DNA of 15,459 nucleotides from Clostridia bacterium (GTDB lineage Bacteria; Bacillota; Clostridia; Christensenellales; Borkfalkiaceae): positions 1 to 15,459 of the forward strand of contig CAAGME010000036.1 of assembly GCA_900770945.1 (NCBI GenBank), read 5' to 3'. The notes below the pieces were generated by a model. That model saw nothing but the letters and a program-made list of their open reading frames with translations. It made no database searches and was not told the origin of the DNA. Position 1 is the first letter of the stretch. Every line of letters starts with the position of its first letter. Position numbers and translations under genes: made by a program. Positions 1-6,995 of the stretch are shown here, one piece after another.

Positions 1-353
1 CGAGGGACTCCCGTGCAAAAGCAACAAAGTTGATTTTGCGCAAGGGAAACGGCATTATCTCGTTTTCATCCGCTCCGTGGAGAGGGAAACGAGTAGTTTC
101 GAACTCGATAGTTCGCGTGTCGATTGCATATAGCAATCGACATACGCCGAGGTTCCCGCAAAATTGCTGAAACAATTTTGCGAACGGAAACGGCGTTATC
201 TCGTTTTATATATTTTGTGGTCGCCGGTTCGCGTGACCGAGCAATCTTTGATTGCGAGGGAATATGCCGAGGGACTCCCGTGCAAAAGCAACAAAGTTGA
301 TTTTGCGCAAGGGAAACGGCAGTATCTCGTTTTCACCCGCTCTGTGGAGCGGA
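1..353. repeat. Three degenerate copies of a hairpin-rich intergenic repeat
   Basis: Three related units begin at about 1, 148 and 268; the first is cut by the window edge. Each carries the core GGAAACGGC-N2-TATCTCGTTTT (45-66, 186-207, 312-333). Units 1 and 3 are nearly identical over about 85 bases, and unit 2 is more diverged. Each core is preceded by a hairpin: 15-39 and 282-306 (GCAAAA-g-CAAC, loop AAA) and 158-181 (GCAAAATTG stem, 9 bp). A second hairpin class lies between units: 119-141 (GTCGATTGC stem, 9 bp, loop ATATA) and 244-258 (GCAATC/GATTGC, loop TTT). Stem sequences differ while pairing is kept. I see no convincing gene here. The array probably continues to the left of the window. 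Confidence 0.75.
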
Positions 354-413
354 AAACTAAAAGATTTATAAAATATTTACTTTTAAAAATTATTAAAAAC
401 ATATTGAAAACAC

Positions 414-442
414 TTGCATAAAAAGAATTTTTTTGGTATAGT
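414..442 (+). promoter_or_regulatory. Sigma-A promoter for tRNA-Cys
   Basis: The -35 TTGCAT (414-419) and the -10 TATAGT (437-442) are separated by 17 bases. The mature tRNA begins 14 bases after the -10 box. Confidence 0.75.
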
Positions 443-455
443 ATATAGCGTTGAC

Positions 456-530
456 GGTGCCATAGCCAAGTGGTAAGGCAAAGGTCTGCAAAACCTTTAC
501 GCCCCGGTTCAAATCCGGGTGGCACCTCCA
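456..530 (+). tRNA. tRNA-Cys (anticodon GCA)
   Basis: A full cloverleaf can be drawn. The acceptor stem GGTGCC pairs with GGCACC. The anticodon loop CTGCAAA puts GCA at 488-490. The T arm contains GGTTCAAATCC. The discriminator base is T, as is usual for tRNA-Cys, and the CCA end is encoded at 528-530. It has its own promoter and an intrinsic terminator just downstream. Confidence 0.97.
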
Positions 531-538
531 CAAAAGTG

Positions 539-569
539 AAAGCAGTCATTCGACTGCTTTTTCCTTTTT
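539..569 (+). terminator. Intrinsic terminator after tRNA-Cys
   Basis: A perfect 9-bp stem, AAAGCAGTC (539-547) with GACTGCTTT (552-560) and loop ATTC, is followed by a T-rich tract (TTCCTTTTT). It ends about 30 bases before the tcdA start, so tcdA may depend on read-through or on a weak promoter that I cannot identify. Confidence 0.85.
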
Positions 570-600
570 GAACTATCTTTTAAAAAAAGGCAGATTACAA

Positions 601-1374
601 ATGCTTAATCAATTTTCGAGAACACAGCTTCTTTTGGGCAAGGAAGCTATGGAAAAATTAAAAAATTCGCGAGTAGCCGTGTTTGGCGCGGGCGGAGTCG
701 GCGGGTATGCGATAGAAGCTCTTGCTCGTTCGGGCGTCGGCGCGATTGACGTTATTGACGACGACAAGGTTTGCATTACCAACATAAACAGGCAAATTTT
801 GGCTACAAGCCAGACGGTAGGCAAGTATAAGGTAGACGTTGCCGAAGAACGCATAAAAAGCATAAACCCCGAGTGCGTCGTAAAAACACACAAAACTTTT
901 TACTTACCCGAAACGGCTTCTATGTTCGATTTTACGCAGTATGATTATGTTATCGACGCAATAGATACCGTTGCCGGAAAGCTTGCGCTCGTTATGCAGG
1001 CGAATGAAGCGGGAACGCCGATAATATGTTCGATGGGAGCGGGCAACAAGCTTGACCCGACAGCTTTTCGGGTTGCCGATATATATAAGACTAAGGTTTG
1101 TCCGCTTGCAAAGGTTATGCGTACGGAATGCAGAAAAAGAGGGATAAAAAAGTTAAAGGTTGTTTATTCCGAAGAACCGCCCGTAAAAGGCGACGAGAGA
1201 GACGAGCTTACCTGTAAAAAGGGTTGCGTATGCCCGCCGGGTACCGTGCGTAAATGTTCCTCTCGCCGTGCCGTTCCGGGCTCTACCGCTTTCGTTCCGT
1301 CGGTAGTCGGCTTGATTATTGCCGGCGAAGTCGTAAAGGATTTGACGGCAACTTGCGTAAAAACCGACGCATAA
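601..1374 (+). CDS. tcdA: tRNA threonylcarbamoyladenosine dehydratase (TcdA/CsdL)
   Basis: This is an E1-like ThiF/MoeB-fold enzyme of 257 residues. By family knowledge it uses ATP to dehydrate t6A to cyclic ct6A at position 37 of ANN-decoding tRNAs. Visible features are the N-terminus MLNQFSRTQLLLG, the nucleotide-binding glycine loop FGAGGVGGYA (28-37), the D-rich motif DDDKVCITNINRQ (53-65), and the late segment GSTAFVPSVVGLIIAGEVVKD. Between them lies a cysteine-rich loop (C205, C209, C211, C219, with CPPGTVRKC) that I remember from clostridial members. A TTG at 568 would add 11 residues, but it lies in the upstream terminator. ATG 601 follows AAAGG at about 10 bases and matches the usual start. 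No clear promoter of its own is visible. Confidence 0.93.
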   Translation: MLNQFSRTQLLLGKEAMEKLKNSRVAVFGAGGVGGYAIEALARSGVGAIDVIDDDKVCITNINRQILATSQTVGKYKVDVAEERIKSINPECVVKTHKTFYLPETASMFDFTQYDYVIDAIDTVAGKLALVMQANEAGTPIICSMGAGNKLDPTAFRVADIYKTKVCPLAKVMRTECRKRGIKKLKVVYSEEPPVKGDERDELTCKKGCVCPPGTVRKCSSRRAVPGSTAFVPSVVGLIIAGEVVKDLTATCVKTDA

Positions 1375-1458
1375 AACGAGTAAAAACCTTGATTTTTAGT
1401 GCTAAAAATAAAATTATGAAATATTTTTCACATTTTGCGAAAAAACCATATAAAACGC

Positions 1459-1487
1459 TTGCAAATTATAAATATATATGCTAAAAT
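1459..1487 (+). promoter_or_regulatory. Sigma-A promoter of the DUF3793-flavodoxin operon
   Basis: The -35 TTGCAA (1459-1464) and the -10 TAAAAT (1482-1487) have a 17-base spacer. The start of transcription should fall near 1494, giving a leader of about 75 bases that holds a hairpin and a palindrome. Confidence 0.8.
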
Positions 1488-1493
1488 GCTATC

Positions 1494-1513
1494 GTCGGTT
1501 GAAATAAACCGAC
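1494..1513 (+). other. Hairpin at the 5' end of the DUF3793 leader
   Basis: GTCGGTT (1494-1500) pairs with AACCGAC (1507-1513) around the loop GAAATA and is followed by TTTAATTT. It sits almost exactly at the predicted 5' end of the transcript. It could protect the 5' end of the message or act as an early, weak terminator. Confidence 0.5.
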
Positions 1514-1529
1514 TTTAATTTAAAACACG

Positions 1530-1545
1530 GTTAGCAATTGCTAAC
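1530..1545. promoter_or_regulatory. Perfect 16-bp palindrome, candidate operator
   Basis: GTTAGCAATTGCTAAC is a perfect inverted repeat 25 bases before the DUF3793 start codon and about 36 bases downstream of the predicted transcription start. Two-fold symmetry of this size is typical of a dimeric repressor site. The TTAG/CTAA half-sites recall DtxR/IdeR-type metal-repressor boxes, which would fit control of a flavodoxin by iron. That assignment is inference. With no loop, it is a poor RNA hairpin, which favours a DNA site. Confidence 0.5.
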
Positions 1546-1569
1546 GCAAGAACGAGCAAGGAGGTTTTT

Positions 1570-2112
1570 ATGAGCGAAACGGAATTTTCCGTAGGCAAAA
1601 ATTGCGGAGTTACTTTTGCGGGAATAAAACCGTCCAGCCTTGTGAGCGTTAAAAAGGAAGGTGCGAACGACTTGAATGTTTTGTCTTCTTCTTTTAAAAA
1701 GAAAGGCATTTCGTTCAGAGTTTTAAAGGAAACGCAAAATAGGCTCGTCGTTCTCGTGTACGACGAAAAACGGCTTAACGAAGTTTTAAAAACGAGCGAG
1801 GCAAAGGTTTTTCTTTTGTCATTCGGCTATTCGTACAAGACGGCGGAAGAGGCTGTAAACGAGCTTGCCGCAAGAATGAACAAAAAAGACTTTCCGCATG
1901 AAATCGGCGTGTTTTTGGGCTATCCCATAGAGGACGTAAAAGGATTTATCGAAAGCCCGCTTTCGGGGTACAAAACCGTAGGAACGTGGAAAGTTTATTC
2001 AAACGAGGAGTGCGCGGCGAAAACCTTCGAGCAGTACCGTCGTTGTTCGCAAAATATTTGTCAAAAAATGGTTAGCGGTTTCGACTTAGCCGATATTTTC
2101 GGGGTCGCCTAA
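1570..2112 (+). CDS. DUF3793 family protein
   Basis: This is a 180-residue soluble protein with no signal peptide or membrane segment. It belongs to DUF3793, recognised by the C-terminal block FPHEIGVFLGYPIEDVKGFI (108-127) and the later WKVYSNEECAAKTFEQYRRC (140-159). The N-terminal half is less conserved. The biochemical role of the family is unknown. Members commonly sit beside flavodoxins and iron genes in Clostridia. Here the flavodoxin follows after 33 bases with no terminator between, so the two are probably co-transcribed. ATG 1570 has a strong AAGGAGG (1558-1564) five bases upstream. The cysteines at 12, 148, 159 and 164 do not form a recognisable cluster motif. A link to iron or redox homeostasis is inferred from context only. 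Confidence 0.88.
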   Translation: MSETEFSVGKNCGVTFAGIKPSSLVSVKKEGANDLNVLSSSFKKKGISFRVLKETQNRLVVLVYDEKRLNEVLKTSEAKVFLLSFGYSYKTAEEAVNELAARMNKKDFPHEIGVFLGYPIEDVKGFIESPLSGYKTVGTWKVYSNEECAAKTFEQYRRCSQNICQKMVSGFDLADIFGVA

Positions 2113-2145
2113 AAACGCATAAAAACAAATCGGAGGTAAATAAAC

Positions 2146-2568
2146 TTGAAAGTTAAAATAGTATACTGGTCGGGAACGGGTAACACCGAAGCCATGGCTC
2201 AGGCGGTTTATGCCGGCGCGATAAGCGGCGGTGCGGAAGCCGACCTTATTCCCGTTTCTATCGCGGATAAAAGTGTTTTAGACGCGGACGTTATTATATT
2301 CGGTTGCCCCGCAATGGGCGCAGAACAGCTTGAAGAGGGCGAATTCGAACCCTTCTTCGAAGGCGTCGAAGGCAAATTAAGAGGCAAAAAAATAGGTCTT
2401 TTCGGCTCCTACGACTGGGGTGACGGCGAATGGATGCGTACTTGGCAAGCCCGCGCGGAAGAAGACGGCGCGGTTATGATTCAAGACGGCGTTATCGCAA
2501 ACAACGCGCCCGACGAAATGGCTTTAATCGAATGCAAAGCCCTCGGCGAAGCTGCCGCAAAGGCGTAA
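2146..2568 (+). CDS. Short-chain flavodoxin
   Basis: This is a 140-residue FMN-binding electron carrier. The phosphate-binding loop SGTGNTE (9-15) follows the first beta strand KVKIVYW. The FMN loops are visible as FGCPAMGAEQLEE (52-64) and GSYDWGDGEWM (87-97). Its length is normal for short-chain flavodoxins. Such proteins typically replace ferredoxin as the low-potential carrier when iron is scarce. Translation starts at TTG 2146, supported by GGAGG at 2132-2136 and the canonical MKVKIVYWSGTGNTE beginning; no suitable ATG is nearby. It is the second gene of an operon with the DUF3793 protein and is closed by a strong terminator at 2663-2703. Confidence 0.93.
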   Translation: MKVKIVYWSGTGNTEAMAQAVYAGAISGGAEADLIPVSIADKSVLDADVIIFGCPAMGAEQLEEGEFEPFFEGVEGKLRGKKIGLFGSYDWGDGEWMRTWQARAEEDGAVMIQDGVIANNAPDEMALIECKALGEAAAKA

Positions 2569-2662
2569 GCCGTAAAAAGTAAAAAGCCGACAAGCAAAAT
2601 TCAGGGCTGAACGCCCGTAAAGAAGATTACACAACTTTTTATCATATCCTCTATATATTTTT

Positions 2663-2703
2663 AATAACGACCGTTGTTAAAATCGACGGTCGTTATTTCT
2701 TTA
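2663..2703 (+). terminator. Intrinsic terminator of the flavodoxin operon
   Basis: A 12-bp stem, AATAACGACCGT (2663-2674) with ACGGTCGTTATT (2686-2697), is followed by TTCTTT. The 94 bases between the flavodoxin stop and this stem contain nothing I recognise. Confidence 0.88.
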
Positions 2704-2757
2704 AAAATGCAGATATTACTTATTTGCGCTAAAAAACTTAAAACGAAGTTATTATCC

Positions 2758-2786
2758 TTGACATAAGACTTTTGCGGTGATAAAAT
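2758..2786 (+). promoter_or_regulatory. Sigma-A promoter of the NCS2 permease
   Basis: A consensus -35 TTGACA (2758-2763), a 17-base spacer and the -10 TAAAAT (2781-2786), extended by an upstream TG, form this promoter. The leader is only about 30 bases, too short to hold a purine riboswitch. Confidence 0.88.
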
Positions 2787-2823
2787 AGACGGGCTTTCTA
2801 AAAAACAACAGAGGATTTTTTAA

Positions 2824-4248
2824 ATGGAAAAGATTTTCAGACTTTCCGAACACGGCACGAACGTGAGAACGGAAATCGTTGCGGGCGTAACGACGTTTAT
2901 GACAATGGCGTACATAATCGCGCTTAACCCCAACTTGCTCACAAACTTTGCAGGCGGCACGCCGCTCTGGAACGCAGTGTTCCTTGCAACTTGCATAGCG
3001 TCCGCAATCGGTATGTTCGTTATGGCGTTCGCCGCAAACAAGCCTTTTGCAATGGCACCCGGAATGGGGCTTAACTCGTTCTTTGCGCTCGTAGTTTCGA
3101 ATATCGTCACGATAACGGGTTTAAGCTACGTCGAATCATTTCAGGCGGGGCTTTGCATTATCCTTATCGAAGGCGTTTTGTTCGTAATACTCTCTCTTTT
3201 AAACGTTAGAAAAAAGATTGTCGAAGCAATTCCTTTGGGCGTTCGCTCGGCGGTAACTCCTGCAATCGGGCTTATGCTTTTGAATATCGGTTTCGGCTCG
3301 AACGCCGGCGTTTACGGCTCCAAAGGCGGACCTTTCTACGTTATGCGCGACTTTTTCGGCGCATTAACCGCTTCTTCCGCGGCGGAAGCTCTCGGCGACG
3401 CGTACCCGAAAATGGTGCTGACTGTCGTTACCATGTTCGTTGCTCTCTTTGCGATAGTAATACTCAACCACCACAAAGTCAAGGGTTCCGTATTGATCGG
3501 TATACTTGCCGGCTCCGTTATCTACTGGGCGGGCGAGGGCATATTCCTCAAAACAAATCCGTTTGAATCCTTGTCCACGGCTTCTTTCTTGCCGCCGTTC
3601 AAGGATATGGCGGAAACAACGCTCTTTAAGTTCAATTTCCCGGGATTTTTTAAACTCGGCGTGTTCACCGCGGTTACGCTCGTTATATCTTTCTGTATGA
3701 TCGATATGTTCGACACGATAGGCACCTTTATAGGCGCGGCAGGCAGCGCGGGCATGCTCGATGAAAACGGCGATATGCCGCAGATGAAAGAAGCTTTGCT
3801 TGCCGACGCAATCGGCACCGTTGCGGGCGCGCTTTGCGGCACTTCCACCGTTACTACGTTTGCCGAATCTGTTTCCGGTGTCGAAGCGGGCGGCAGAACG
3901 GGTCTTACCGCGCTTACGACGGGTATACTCTTTCTCGCGTGCATGTTCCTTGCACCGATAGCTGCCATAATCCCCGCGGCGGCTACTTCCGCGGCTCTTA
4001 TCTACGTCGGCATACTTATGCTCGGCAGCCTTAAAAATATTGATTTTTCCGACATTTCCGTAGGTTTGCCTGCGGCGATAATGCTCATTTGCATGCCTAT
4101 TTCCGGTTCTATCGGTCACGGCATCGGCTTGGGGCTTATCTCCTACACCGTCATCAAGGTCTGCACGGGTAAGTTCAAGGAAGTTTCAATCCTGACTTAC
4201 GTCATTTCCGCGCTCTTCCTCGTGAAGTTTTTTCTCGTAGTGGCGTAA
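2824..4248 (+). CDS. NCS2 family purine permease (AzgA/PbuG-like)
   Basis: This is a 474-residue integral membrane protein with many hydrophobic segments. It belongs to the AzgA-like branch of NCS2 nucleobase:cation symporters (COG2252), which import adenine, guanine or hypoxanthine. Diagnostic blocks are ANKPFAMAPGMGLNSFFA (71-88), MFDTIGTFIGAAG (295-307) and the substrate region DAIGTVAGALCGTSTVTTF (328-346), then ESVSGVEAGGRTGLT (348-362). Length is normal for the family. ATG 2824 follows AGAGGA (2810-2815) at 8 bases. The gene is monocistronic, with its own promoter and a shared terminator. Which base it carries cannot be read from the sequence; nearby guaA, purB and purA favour hypoxanthine/guanine or adenine salvage. 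Confidence 0.93.
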   Translation: MEKIFRLSEHGTNVRTEIVAGVTTFMTMAYIIALNPNLLTNFAGGTPLWNAVFLATCIASAIGMFVMAFAANKPFAMAPGMGLNSFFALVVSNIVTITGLSYVESFQAGLCIILIEGVLFVILSLLNVRKKIVEAIPLGVRSAVTPAIGLMLLNIGFGSNAGVYGSKGGPFYVMRDFFGALTASSAAEALGDAYPKMVLTVVTMFVALFAIVILNHHKVKGSVLIGILAGSVIYWAGEGIFLKTNPFESLSTASFLPPFKDMAETTLFKFNFPGFFKLGVFTAVTLVISFCMIDMFDTIGTFIGAAGSAGMLDENGDMPQMKEALLADAIGTVAGALCGTSTVTTFAESVSGVEAGGRTGLTALTTGILFLACMFLAPIAAIIPAAATSAALIYVGILMLGSLKNIDFSDISVGLPAAIMLICMPISGSIGHGIGLGLISYTVIKVCTGKFKEVSILTYVISALFLVKFFLVVA

Positions 4249-4260
4249 AAGAAAATTAGA

Positions 4261-4304
4261 CAAACAAATACTCTCCGTAAAAAAATACGGAGAGTATTTG
4301 TTTG
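4261..4304. terminator. Bidirectional terminator with an 18-bp perfect stem
   Basis: CAAACAAATACTCTCCGT (4261-4278) pairs perfectly with 4287-4304 around an A-rich 8-base loop. It is flanked by T-rich sequence on the plus side (GCGCTTTTTATG). On the minus strand the TTTGTTTG arm and the TCTAATTTTC that follows serve as the U-rich end. It lies between the convergent NCS2 and AEC genes and should serve both. It ends 6 bases before the AEC stop codon. Confidence 0.9.
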
Positions 4305-4310
4305 CGCTTT

Positions 4311-5234
4311 TTATGCGAGCAGCAGTAAAAGCGGAATGGTTACGATACTGAAAATACACGATAATAAAACAACGTTTGCGCTTAACGCCTGTTCTTTTTC
4401 GTGTAATTCCGCAAGTGTTAAAACGAATGCGGCGGACGGGGTTGAAGAAAGAGCAAAAATCGTTGTTTTGAAAGTTTCGTCAAAGAACGGCAAAAACTTG
4501 ATTACTAAAAAGCAAAACAGCGGGTAAACGACGAGTTTTGCCGCGGCGGCAAGGTATGCGGTCGGCTCCGAAACGAGCTGTTTGAAGCTTATTAAAGCAA
4601 GGCGCATACCGAGGACGAACATACATAAAGGCGTAGTCATTTTTCCCAAAAGCGTTATTGCTTCCAAAAGCTTCGGGTGAATCGGCACGGAGAAAAAGTA
4701 GAGAGGAAGCGCAATATAAAGCGCAATCGAGGTAGGGTTAAAAAGCATTGTTTTGACGGAAACAAATTTTTTGTCACCCGTTATAAGGTAAGTGCCGAGC
4801 GTGTACACGAGTATGTTCATGCTCAGCATGTTTGCGCACGAATAGCACGCGACTATCGGATTATCCGGGAAAAGCGCGGTTACGAGCGGAAGCCCGAAAA
4901 AGCCGACGTTACCCATGAAAGAAGCAACCGTGAATATTCTATACTTTGCGTTTTCGAACTTTTTTCTCAGTAAAAGAAAAAGTATAAGAAAAAACAAAAA
5001 TTGAAGAGTAAGACTTACTAAAAAGAATATTCCGACGGAAATTATAGCGTCTTTCGTGTGTTCTATGTTTAAAAACGAACTTATAAGCATCGCGGGTGCG
5101 CATATGTACATTAAAAGCCCCGAAACCGATTGCGCGTGTTCTGTTTTGGCTTTTCCTATTTTGACGGTGAAAAGTCCGCAAAACATAAACAAAAGTATGA
5201 CGGCGACCGTCGTTAAAACAGTTAAAAAATTCAT
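4311..5234 (-). CDS. AEC family transporter (auxin efflux carrier / Mem_trans fold)
   Basis: This is a 307-residue membrane protein with about ten hydrophobic segments, the usual size for AEC-family permeases (PF03547). Family marks are MGNVGFFGLP (107-116), the short NPTSIALYIALPL segment starting at 166, and TTPLCMFVLGMRLA (200-213). In Bacillota, relatives export or import small organic acids such as malate; the substrate here cannot be assigned. The start codon (complement of 5232-5234) is preceded on the minus strand by AAAGG at a workable distance. The gene has a perfect-consensus promoter, so it may be strongly expressed unless repressed. It converges with the NCS2 permease and diverges from guaA. 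Confidence 0.9.
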   Translation of the reverse strand: MNFLTVLTTVAVILLFMFCGLFTVKIGKAKTEHAQSVSGLLMYICAPAMLISSFLNIEHTKDAIISVGIFFLVSLTLQFLFFLILFLLLRKKFENAKYRIFTVASFMGNVGFFGLPLVTALFPDNPIVACYSCANMLSMNILVYTLGTYLITGDKKFVSVKTMLFNPTSIALYIALPLYFFSVPIHPKLLEAITLLGKMTTPLCMFVLGMRLALISFKQLVSEPTAYLAAAAKLVVYPLFCFLVIKFLPFFDETFKTTIFALSSTPSAAFVLTLAELHEKEQALSANVVLLSCIFSIVTIPLLLLLA

Positions 5235-5264
5235 TTATAAAACGCCTTTTGTTTTTATTTATCC

Positions 5265-5293
5265 ATTATATATTTTTGTAAGCGTTTTGTCAA
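5265..5293 (-). promoter_or_regulatory. Consensus sigma-A promoter of the AEC transporter
   Basis: Read on the minus strand, TTGACA (5293-5288), 17 bases, then TATAAT (5270-5265). Both boxes match the consensus exactly. Confidence 0.9.
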
Positions 5294-5353
5294 TCTTCAT
5301 TAAAGAAAATCGGCTTTTAACGGTAAATTATTTTAAAAATTATTTATAATCGA

Positions 5354-5389
5354 TTGCAGTTTGACGGCGTTTTGTGTTATACTATAAAT
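5354..5389 (+). promoter_or_regulatory. Promoter region of guaA
   Basis: Two overlapping readings fit: TTGACG (5361-5366) with TATAAA (5383-5388) at 16 bases, or TTGCAG (5354-5359) with an extended TGt-TATACT (5378-5383) at 18 bases. The leader of about 60 bases carries a small GC hairpin (ACGCGC 5410-5415 with GCGCGT 5424-5429). No guanine riboswitch is recognisable. Confidence 0.7.
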
Positions 5390-5457
5390 AGAAAATCAAT
5401 TAGTTACATACGCGCTTTTTTCGGCGCGTTTAACGCTTTTTTTAAGGAGCTTTTTTA

Positions 5458-6990
5458 ATGGAACATCAAGTGGTTCTCGTAGTGGACTTCGGCGGGCAGT
5501 ACAATCAGCTTATAGTAAGGCGAGTAAGAAACCTTAACGTTTATGCCGTTATGATTTCGTCCGATACCTCTATTGAAAAAATTAAAAGTTACGACCCGAA
5601 AGGTATAATCTTTACGGGCGGACCGAGCAACGTAAACGATGCGGACGCGCCAAAGGTTAATCCCGAAATATTTAATCTCGGCGTTCCGGTGCTCGGCATT
5701 TGTTACGGAATGCAGCTGACTGCTTTTATGCTCGGCGGCAACGTTATAAAAGCCGATATGCGAGAATACGGCAAGCGCGAAATAACGTACAGCGACCATG
5801 TTTTATTCGAGGGTATCCCAAAACAGAATTTTTGTTGGATGAGCCATACTTGTAAAGTAGACGTTGCACCCGAAGGATTTTATCCTATTGCCGACACGCC
5901 GACTTGCAAATTTGCGGCGTTCGCTAACGACGAAAGAAAAATTTACGGAGTACAATTTCACCCGGAAGTCGTTCACACGGCTAACGGCAACGATATTTTG
6001 CGCAACTTCCTTTATAAGATTTGCAAAGTAAAGGGCGACTGGACGATGAACAACTTTGCGGAAGAGCAGATAAGGCTTATCCGCGAAAAAGCCGCGGGCA
6101 AAAAAGTGCTTTGCGCAATGAGCGGCGGCGTTGACAGCGCGGTTGCGGCAACCCTCGTTCACAAGGCGATAGGCAATCAATTGACTTGCGTATTCGTCGA
6201 CACGGGGCTTTTGAGAAAGAACGAAGCCGATCAGGTCATGAAGGTTTTCAAAGACGATATGGGTATGAACCTTATTAAAGCCGACGCGGGCGAATTGTTT
6301 CTTACGCGGCTTAAAGGCGTATCCGACCCCGAAACAAAGCGAAAGATAATAGGAAAAACCTTTATCGACGTTTTTGCGGAAGAAGCAAAAAAGATCGGCG
6401 CGGTAGATTATCTTGTCCAAGGCACGATTTATCCGGACGTTATAGAAAGCGGGCTTAACAAGAGTTGCGTTATAAAAAGCCATCACAACGTTGGGGGATT
6501 GCCGTCGGTCGTCGATTTTAAGGAAATCATCGAACCGCTTCGTCAACTTTTTAAAGACGAGGTGAGAGCCGTCGGCAAAGAAATCGGCTTGCCCGAAAAT
6601 ATCGTTATGCGCCAACCGTTCCCGGGTCCCGGGCTTGCCGTAAGAATTATCGGCGACATTACGCCCGAAAAAGTTGCGCTTTTACAAGACGCGGACTATA
6701 TCTTCCGCGAAGAAATCGCACTTGCGGGGCTTGATAGGCAAATCTGGCAATACTTTGCCGTTCTTACGGGCATGCGTTCCGTAGGCGTTATGGGCGACGA
6801 AAGAACGTATGATTATACAATCGCTTTACGCGCTGTTACAAGCGTAGACGGCATGACTGCCGATTGGGCGGATATTCCGCACCATGTTTTGCAGAAGATA
6901 TCTTCTCGCATAGTAAACGAAGTCAAGAACGTAAACAGGGTAGTTTACGATATAACTTCCAAACCGCCGGCAACGATAGAATGGGAGTAA
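5458..6990 (+). CDS. guaA: GMP synthase (glutamine-hydrolysing)
   Basis: This 510-residue enzyme converts XMP, ATP and glutamine to GMP, the last step of guanine nucleotide synthesis. The N-terminal class I glutamine amidotransferase domain (about 1-190) has the nucleophile C82 in GICYGMQ and the partners H168 and E170 in FHPEV. The ATP-pyrophosphatase domain opens with the PP-loop SGGVDS (222-227). The C-terminal dimerisation and XMP-binding part contains QPFPGPGLAVRIIG and ends in the canonical KPPATIEWE. Nothing is missing, and the length is normal. ATG 5458 has AAGGAG (5444-5449) at 8 bases. It is transcribed alone. Its message would run into the hairpin array at 6996-7100 before a terminator. 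Confidence 0.98.
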   Translation: MEHQVVLVVDFGGQYNQLIVRRVRNLNVYAVMISSDTSIEKIKSYDPKGIIFTGGPSNVNDADAPKVNPEIFNLGVPVLGICYGMQLTAFMLGGNVIKADMREYGKREITYSDHVLFEGIPKQNFCWMSHTCKVDVAPEGFYPIADTPTCKFAAFANDERKIYGVQFHPEVVHTANGNDILRNFLYKICKVKGDWTMNNFAEEQIRLIREKAAGKKVLCAMSGGVDSAVAATLVHKAIGNQLTCVFVDTGLLRKNEADQVMKVFKDDMGMNLIKADAGELFLTRLKGVSDPETKRKIIGKTFIDVFAEEAKKIGAVDYLVQGTIYPDVIESGLNKSCVIKSHHNVGGLPSVVDFKEIIEPLRQLFKDEVRAVGKEIGLPENIVMRQPFPGPGLAVRIIGDITPEKVALLQDADYIFREEIALAGLDRQIWQYFAVLTGMRSVGVMGDERTYDYTIALRAVTSVDGMTADWADIPHHVLQKISSRIVNEVKNVNRVVYDITSKPPATIEWE

Positions 6991-6995
6991 AAAGT

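Noticed and set aside
164..421. Open reading frame of 85 codons within the left repeat region
   Set aside because: It is translated from the repeat units themselves. It has no ribosome site and runs into the tRNA-Cys promoter. Its frame is a by-product of the repeats.
568..600. TTG start at 568 extending TcdA by 11 residues
   Set aside because: The codon lies at the end of the tRNA-Cys terminator and lacks a ribosome site. The canonical MLNQFSRT beginning is at ATG 601.
1254..1484. Frame of 76 codons overlapping the end of tcdA
   Set aside because: It begins inside tcdA in another frame, ends in the next promoter and has no ribosome site.
3364..4119. Minus-strand frame of 251 codons opposite the NCS2 permease
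   Set aside because: It is an antisense shadow of a well-conserved gene. The composition is dominated by Arg, Gly and His, with no recognisable domain.
5409..5430. Hairpin in the guaA leader as a riboswitch or attenuator
   Set aside because: Only a 6-bp GC stem with a T-rich loop is present. There is no alternative pairing and none of the conserved guanine-aptamer elements.
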